A stretch of 64,000 nt of DNA, taken from NCBI GenBank assembly GCA_037176885.1, contig JAWWNJ010000090.1, positions 1 to 64,000 of the forward strand, read 5' to 3'. Both the position numbers and the translations under genes were made by a program. The notes beneath the pieces are model-generated. The model worked only from the letters and a program-made list of their open reading frames with translations, did no database searches and had not been told where the DNA came from. Within the stretch, counting starts at the first letter, position 1. The number at the start of each line of letters is the position of its first letter. Shown here in pieces: positions 57,689 to 64,000 of the stretch. This stretch comes from Favolaschia claudopus (taxonomy: Eukaryota; Basidiomycota; Agaricomycetes; Agaricales; Mycenaceae).

Positions 57689-57983
57689 TGTTGAACAGGC
57701 AAGCACAGAGGTCTGAAGTCAACAGTGAGAACTCCAGTAGATTGCAAGGTGAAGTAAATATTTGCCTGAAGTCTACAGAGGACTCAAGGCACTAGCTAGG
57801 CTGTATATATAGGTACAGGAACAAAGGGAATGCTACATATGGTAGATAAAGGGAGGACCTAATTGGGAACAAGGGTACTACCTAGTTGGGAACAAGGGGA
57901 TTACCATAAAGAGAACAAAGGACATAGGATCAGTAGGATCAAGTATCAATGATAGGATCATAAAGGATCCTCACATTCCAACA
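57689..57983 (-). mobile_element. Copia-type LTR, minus orientation (complete)
   Basis: 295 bp with TGTTG...CAACA ends. In reverse complement it starts TGTTGGAATGTGAGGATCC, as at 43,353. It contains GCACTAGCTAGGCTGTATAT and two CCTA(A/G)TTGGGAACAAGG blocks. Flanking pentamers do not match, so no target duplication is visible. Probably solo or recombined. Confidence 0.65.
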
Positions 57984-58131
57984 GATTGGCGCTTACAATT
58001 GGCGACTCGAGCCGCAATCAGCAGGGCATTCGGGGAGTTTGTCAACCAACTCAATTCTTCTGCTTGGGATTAATGCACTGACGCACGCCATTGCTCCTAT
58101 TACCGGTGTCACCACCATGGAACAATCAGAC

Positions 58132-58200
58132 TCTCTGAGAGAGATTCAAGTGATACAGAAAGACTTGAGATAACTGAGCTGCCAGAACTTTGCGAGCCCC
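58132..58200 (+). repeat. Dispersed repeat, copy B (also at 9,078)
   Basis: Starts CTGAGAGAGATTCAAGTGAT; shares AGAAAGACTTG and GCCAGAACTTTG(A/C)GAGCCCCGC with the copy at 9078-9150. Confidence 0.55.
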
Positions 58201-58456
58201 GCATTCAAACACTGTCCAAACATCTCGCCAGCCAGCATCCTACTAAGGTTTTCACTGTTGACTTCAGGCTTGCACACTATTTAAGGCGGGCAGACATCTA
58301 GCTGAAATCAGGTTAAATATGCTGTATGTTTGGCACATCAATGTCGTCTAGACGAGAGTTAAGATTGAGGGGCGCGAGGGAAAAGATGTTTTGAGTGATC
58401 ATGCTCATGAGGGTGCAATTGAATTGGGGGAAAGGAAGGGTGATTCGGCGGTGGCA

Positions 58457-58507
58457 GCAGCGGCAGCGCGTGGCGGTGGCAAAGGCAGCGCGTGGCGGTG
58501 GCAAAGG
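58457..58507 (+). repeat. 22 bp GC-rich tandem repeat
   Basis: Two exact units of GCAGCGCGTGGCGGTGGCAA, preceded by a degenerate GGCAGC run. Confidence 0.75.
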
Positions 58508-58674
58508 ATCAGGAGAGAGATGCATCCCTCTCGCTTGATTGTTTTTTGAGTAACATTAGTGTGCAGTGTAACCGACGACGTAGACTATTCTATAGGGATT
58601 GAACGACTGTAAGAGGGAGAGGAATATGAAGGCCGCCATTGGACAAAAAACATTGCACTTTACAATCACACATT

Positions 58675-58855
58675 TTCCTTGATAATCATTGCAATTCCTT
58701 GATATTCCGTGTATTTCCCACCCGTTCCTTACTATTCCCGCGAAATCCCGAAAGTTCCTAACGTTCGTCCCGACAATTCCTGAGGAATAGCAAGGAAAGC
58801 CAAGGAATCCTTAGGATCAATTCCTGCTTATTCCTCAGGAATTCCTAAAACATTG
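58675..58855. repeat. Cluster of TTCC-core words upstream of the 59 kb gene
   Basis: About a dozen ATTCC/GTTCC/GGAAT cores within 180 bp, spaced roughly 10-20 bp, some as palindromes (ATTCCTGAGGAAT, CAGGAATTCCT). Located 210-390 bp before the ATG at 59,066. Confidence 0.5.
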
Positions 58856-59065
58856 CATGTGCGTAGAATTGAGTCTTCGCTTGCTTTCGGAGTCCTTGAC
58901 AATCCTCAGGAATCCTGCTGATCGGTCCGATCGGTCTTTCGGCAGTGAACTTCGCGAGCAAGATTGCCGTACATTTGAATGCTTCAAGTACTCCGTACAA
59001 ACACAAGTCGTGTCGTCCAACTCTGTCCCTCCACACACTCACAAAAAACAAGCTCTTGAGATCAA

Positions 59066-62000
59066 ATGCGTCTAAATCTTCGGCTCCCATCTCGTGGAGC
59101 CTGCATTGTTGCCAACTGCGTGCAAACTTGTTTCGGATTCGTCGCCGAAAACCCCGATGGCACCCCGAAATATTCTGTATGTGCTTTTACACTTCACTTT
59201 GAGGACTCTTGGTTGAAGCACTGCAGGACTTTGATAATCCGGCCGCCATTTGTTTCGTTTGCGGTCATCCTTGGCTAGTCCACGTTGTTCAAGGCGGCGA
59301 CATCAGTGAACAGAACAAGATGTTTGCCCGTGGCGGAACGGGTGATGGCCGCTGCGCCTCGTTCTTCTCGGTACGTTCAATGAGTGTTCTGAGCTTGTAT
59401 TCTTTCTGATTCGAGTTTTGAAGACAACCTTCCCTTGGACTATGCGACTGACCTGTATTTGCGGCCTTCCGTGGTCAGCCCACGCTCCGCTCTCCCAGTC
59501 TTCGCCGAGGTGCGCTATCCATCATGTCAATCACATTGTATTGATCCGTTAATTAAGCTTGCCTTCTCCCGCCTCGACCACGCCGGCTCCTGCTTCTGTC
59601 CCGTCTGTCCTGCCTTCTACGTCGTCGACTGTGGCTCCCACAAACTTCGGAATCACTCCCCATCGCCCCGTCACTGCTTTCACCGGCTTGGCTCGACCAT
59701 CGACTGCTTCCGTTCAACAAGCGCGCCAGGCTTCGATTCAAAGAAACTTGCATGGTTCTAGTGCCGGTTCTTCGAGTCTCACTGCCGCCCCGGCCATTCC
59801 GACATCTCCAAAGAAGAAGCGCAAATCTGGCCCTCCCCGTTCATACACCGATACCCCGGCTTCCGTCTCCGCGTTGCATGATTTTGCTGCAGTGAGTGCT
59901 CCGACTACGGCAACCATCTGGTGTGGTATCCTGCCAAAAGTGGTGAGTGAATATCTGGTCTGAACTTCGAGTTATTTACTGATGCATGCGTACATTCTTC
60001 CATTAGCTTGACACCTCGGATGCTAACGATACTCTTGATCTTTCCGTGCGTTATTTCTGGAAGAGCGCGGAGGAGATTGAGAATGTGCAAACTACTCTCA
60101 AAACTGCGGGCCTAGTTTTCAACGCCGTAGTTTCGACAACCGGCCCGATTTTTGAGGATATTGAGCTCGCCTTCCGGGATCATTGTGCGACCAACAACAT
60201 TGATTATGTCGCTCCATCCCTTGCCACCGCTACTCCAAGTCCCAACACAATGTCTTATGTTCTACTTGGTCCACGAGGACGGTGAGTTCGTTCTACTCGA
60301 GCTAATACCCTACTTATTACTCCTCAATCGCAGTGCTAATGGTCGAACCTGGGTGGAGGATCCCAAGTCACTCACGCGTTTCACCTTCACTTTGCAGTCT
60401 CTCCGGAGCGCCCCATACAGTCACACTCCTAACAACCTTGGCGATGGTGTTTTCATTTTCCTTGGTGCGTCATGACATGCTATGATTATCTTGCCAAAAC
60501 AGCTAACGATACATTTAAAGCTCCTCGTCATCGCAATTTATTTGCACCCATTGACTGCTTGTTCGGGCCAACCAACCGTCTCCCCGATTATGTGCTTCCC
60601 CACCGGTGCTTTGGACGACGTGTACTCTATTCAGTCGTTGCATCTCTGAGCGGAGATCCGTGCCCCGAGTGCGGGAAGGGATGTACGACGCTGACAACTC
60701 CTGCAAATGTTGAAGTTATCCGTCAAGTTTCTCCCGACATTCTCGAAGTGCTGGACAGCGATGACGAGGTATCGATACATTCCATCTCATGTTGTATCTA
60801 TCACTGACTCCCGCTCGCATCTGACTCGCGCAGTTTCCTGCGATGTTGATAGACGAGGTGATGTTGAATTGTTTGCAGTAATCACTCAACCTCTAATTTA
60901 TTGCTGCTCTTCAGGATGGCCCTTACCTTAGCGACAGCAGCGGTGAATCTCGTACCGTTCCGGCAATCCAACCGCGAGCAGCGCTCACGGTACGTGTTTG
61001 TTTGGACATTCTAATCAATTACTGACCTAGCACAGATGGTAACTCGAGCTGCGGCTCGCCAACAGTGGCAAGAGGTACTTGCTTCATCCGTTCCGATTGC
61101 ATTGTGATCTGAACTTTCAATGTAGCAGGCTGCAGCCGCCGCTGTTCCGATCTCGACTGTAGCGCTTTTTGCGCCCGGCCCACTTCTCACCTCGATCATG
61201 GAGAAAGCTCCAGTAAATGTCAAAGTAAGTTCCAGGATTCGCTTGTGTCTCTTGATCACACTCAAATTTCTTTTAGCAGCGCTCATATCTCGGCGTAAAT
61301 GCTGCGGTCGATCTAACTCTCCAGCATATGCCTGGCTCTGGCGCTTTCGCTATGGCGGCTTGGCAAAATCATTTACTGATGCCGCGGGAGATGGATGACC
61401 ATGTTACGATCACTGCTAGTTCGGTCGATGAGGGTGCACGAGCACTCATTGTGCTATGTCTTTGGCTCTGCTCGCGTCCCACCTCCGTCAAGTTGAAAGA
61501 ACTCGTCAACGAGCAGTTCACCTCTCCCCGACCAACCATCGAGAACGCACATCTCGGGGAGAAGGGTTTGTGGGGACTTCGTGCCAGAATGTAAGCCTGT
61601 CGATTCTGCATTCAAGCTTAGCTTAATTAGCCTATTTAAGTGAACAGGGTGTCGGTCGCGGCCCTCGCAACGAGGTGGTAGCGCGAGCAGTCAAGATACT
61701 TGTCTCTGACGGCCGCTTTTGGACTGAACGGGAAGGCTATTTAACTCTTTGCCTTCACCCTTCTCGCTCGCCTATCCCCTATCGCTTCTGCATCTCCAAA
61801 GCTACCGGTCTCATATTCCTTCTTCATTTTTTGTTCATTGGCGCTCCCCTTCCTGTGTCTCCATTCCTTTTCTATACTTTGTTCGATGGTCGGGTGATTG
61901 CTTCGAAGTTTGATGTTGAATTTCTTGCCAACTTCATGTCGCACCATTCCCTTTCGCTAATTAAACGCATCGCTGGCGTGCCGCTGGATCAGCCTCTGTA

Positions 62001-62977
62001 CTCTTCCACGTCCGAATACTGCGAGGAGTATCAGTATCTCGTCAACATTCCCGGCGTCGATGTGAGTGTTCTTTCTAGTCGACGGAGAGAATGTTCTTAT
62101 CTTTATTCAGCCAAGCATGATATCTCCTTGCCGCTCAGAGGCAGAGCATGCAGGGATCTCAGACTGCGTTGTCAGCTTTGCTCAGCTTGGAACTGTTGAC
62201 ATCGAGCACTATCCGGACTACCTTGCGACAGGGGATGGTTTCAACGTTGTTGTCGAGGCTTTCGGAGGTCAAGACCGCCCTCATCACGTACTGGAGGTGA
62301 GCATTGTGCGCATACTTCATTCCTGTCTCATTTTTTTCCAGTGGTTCGCGACACCATGCCAAGAACTTATCAAAGCTGCCTTCGATCGCCAGGTCAAGGC
62401 AGCCTCGGATATCTTGAGATTCTTGTTCTTTGAGGAGACTAATCCCGCAGACAACCCATGGGGCGATAATCACGAGATGATTGAGCTGATCAGCCGCTTC
62501 GTCATTCACTATCTCTTGGAGCCCGGTCATCCTCACGATCCAGATAAAGTGATAGGCGCGCTGATCGACGCCGACTCCACGGCCGCTGACTCTATCTTGC
62601 GGGCTCGACTCTTTCTTTCTGTTACGACTGGATCGACTCTTCTGCCCATCACCCCTGCTGGCTTTAAAATCAAGGTTAGACTTCTCCTCTCTCGCACATT
62701 TCTCCCTCTCATGAAGCTGCGGCTTGTCTCACAGTGCCTTATAACCCATGATCATTCGGAAGAGTACCCCACCCTTGATGCGCAGGGCAATGACGACTTC
62801 GGTCCGGATGTCGTCATCGACTTTCGCTCCTGCTTCAAGACCTTCTCTCTCACCAACAACGCTCGCCTTCGCCACCTTCTTGTCTCAGACGATGCGGAGA
62901 AGGGGAAGGACACTACTTTTGGTCGTTTCTTCCATGGCCAGCTTTTGGCTGCCTGCAACTCGTATACTTCTTCGTAG
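59066..62977 (+). CDS. Large Cys-rich protein with tentatively HECT-like C-terminus
   Basis: Sixteen exons; the first eleven are 59066-59176, 59227-59370, 59424-59509, 59558-59942, 60007-60281, 60334-60464, 60521-60768, 60834-60857, 60915-60989, 61036-61074 and 61129-61224. The rest are 61280-61590, 61648-62061, 62111-62296, 62342-62674 and 62735-62977. Introns are about 47-66 bp. N-terminal CxxC modules: CFVCGHPWLVH...RGGTGDGRCASFF and LTCICGLPWSAH; then a Ser/Pro/Lys-rich linker (SPKKKRKSG), a globular region, and GDPCPECGKGC. The C-terminus has ARLFLSVTTGSTLLPITPAG, then VVIDFRSCFKTFSLTNNARL, whose TGS..LP and C-F spacing recalls the C-lobe of HECT E3 ligases. If so, Cys in RSCF would be catalytic. 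The exon 12-13 junction is one base out of phase at a GGG run. The HECT call is tentative. Confidence 0.6.
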
Positions 62978-63114
62978 CTCTCTAGCTCTTCGTAGCTGGT
63001 ACAGGGTTCCATATGTTTTAGCCGAGTGCGTTTGAAATATCTAAGCGAATTCAGGGCTCGCAACCGGTGTGAAAACTCTATGCGCTTCTTTATAAACGGT
63101 AGTAGACCGCACAT

Positions 63115-64000
63115 ATGGTGCGCGTCGGTGGTATGAGCCGACCCCCCACTCGACAGAGTCGCCGGCTCAACGGACAGTCTCCATCTCCCCCGCCACCCCT
63201 GCCACCTGAACGATCTTCTCGTGCTGACTCAAATGCGCTTCACAGCGTTAATTCTGTTGAACCTGAACACCAACGTGAGAGTAAATAATTAATCTCGCTT
63301 GATTTCGACTCTCAATTTGATATACCAGACTCAGACTTGTATGAGGTTCAGAATGACATGGATGTGATTCAGGAGCTACCGAACGCGGAAAGTTCGATAC
63401 CGTGCGTGCGAATTATATTTTGAATCAACACTCATTGCTTAGTATTACTTGAAGCAGAGAGCTTAACTTCGACGACTGGGGTGGATCACCGCCAGGGGGT
63501 GCCTTAGCTGTTTCTCTGCGCCCGGAGGATCAGGCTACGATTGATCAGTTCATGAGCGAGCCCGACTTGAGCTTCCTTGAAAACGCTCTTTCTACTTCCA
63601 GCTCCCCGCTTTACCCTTTGGCGCCAATTTCGGCAGATCCTTCTCCAAGAGAAAACTCTTATTTCAATGTTTCGCCTCATATTCACTCTCCGCGTCGATC
63701 AGGGTACAAATTTCTTTGTGCTCTATGTTTTCCCTCATGTGAGCGCATTTAATCCACATGATTCCCTTGTTTGATTTCTTTCTTCACAGCGATCCGCAGC
63801 ACTCATCATTTCCCCGCCTGCGCCGTCTCCCGCACTGACACCTGCGGCAAACAGTCGTCCCGTCAGTCGCTCCACTTCAAGGACACCGCTTTCCCAATCA
63901 GCGCTAACTGTTCAGCGCGGTTTGTTCAATGTTGCTCTCTTCACTGCAGCCCTCGACTCGCATTTTCGCCAGGAAGGTCATCAGCTCGCGATGCTCATGA
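63115..64000 (+). CDS. Pro/Ser-rich orphan protein, 5' part (runs off window)
   Basis: ATG at 63,115 or 63,133 (MSRPPTRQSRRLNGQSPSPP) leads to an intron at about 63,276 and exons reading SDLYEVQNDMDVIQELPNAE, then LNFDDWGGSPPGGALAVSLR, QATIDQFMSEPDLSFLENAL and RENSYFNVSPHIHSP. After about 63,700 the frame is ambiguous; the last segment reads SRPVSRSTSRTPLSQSALTV and DSHFRQEGHQLAML up to the window end. It follows the Cys-rich gene by about 140 bp on the same strand; I recall similar tandem pairs in Agaricomycetes but cannot verify it. No domain recognised. Confidence 0.45.

Noticed and set aside
1..64000. Secondary-metabolite or operon-like functional cluster
   Set aside because: No biosynthetic, transporter or housekeeping domains were recognised. 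The clustering here is of transposons and orphan families.

Overview
This is nuclear DNA of a filamentous basidiomycete, almost certainly an Agaricomycete. The evidence is the many 45-65 bp GT-AG introns with CTRAY-like branch sites, the transposon families present (KDZ, Plavaka, Ty3/gypsy, Ty1/copia), a TET/JBP dioxygenase of the type found in mushroom genomes, and several large uncharacterised Agaricomycete families. No housekeeping gene was recognised. The window is accessory, repeat-rich sequence. Gene models were assembled by hand from splice sites and reading frames; nothing was searched.

Layout. (1) 0.5-7.3 kb, minus strand: four head-to-tail genes, each with a cysteine cluster whose spacing fits Zn(II)2Cys6. 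They lie in a 9.6 kb stretch saturated with the hexamer AGCGGG/CCCGCT. (2) 9.8-12.9 kb, minus: two genes with RNase H1 N-terminal (viroplasmin-like) modules and a small orphan exon between them. (3) 13.0-16.1 kb: a 156 bp tandem duplication, then a six-exon plus-strand gene of an Agaricomycete orphan family. (4) 16.7-24.8 kb: transposon debris, comprising an internally deleted gypsy element, the 5' half of a Plavaka transposase, an LTR with repeated primer-binding-like sites, and a second Plavaka 5' fragment.

(5) 24,794-37,542: an apparently complete 12.75 kb KDZ transposon. It has inverted repeats of about 665 bp with identical outer ends and a perfect 8 bp target-site duplication (GGAGAAGG). 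It carries an intact-looking KDZ transposase (9 exons, 964 aa), a viroplasmin-module protein, a small basic protein, a TET/JBP 2OG-Fe(II) dioxygenase with all expected catalytic residues, and a large charged plus-strand protein of unknown function. GTGGCAG-type repeats from the inverted repeats recur through the whole element, including inside at least seven introns, and supply the 3' splice site of two of them. A TGTGAC palindrome lies just upstream of two cargo genes.

(6) 37.6-58 kb: degraded sequence with a multi-exon orphan gene (39.9-43.1 kb, minus), copia LTRs, a truncated copia pol, extra copies of the copia pre-integrase region, a tRNA-derived sequence, and two more viroplasmin-module loci. 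(7) 59.1-63.0 kb: a 16-exon plus-strand gene with Cys-rich N-terminal modules and a tentatively HECT-like C-terminus, followed by a gene that runs off the window.

The most coherent system is the KDZ element: a transposase plus a DNA-modifying dioxygenase and accessory proteins, with the repeat motif woven into the introns. One-base reading-frame conflicts recur in the first 7.3 kb and at 61.6 kb, often at G/C runs. They may reflect decay or homopolymer errors in the assembly.
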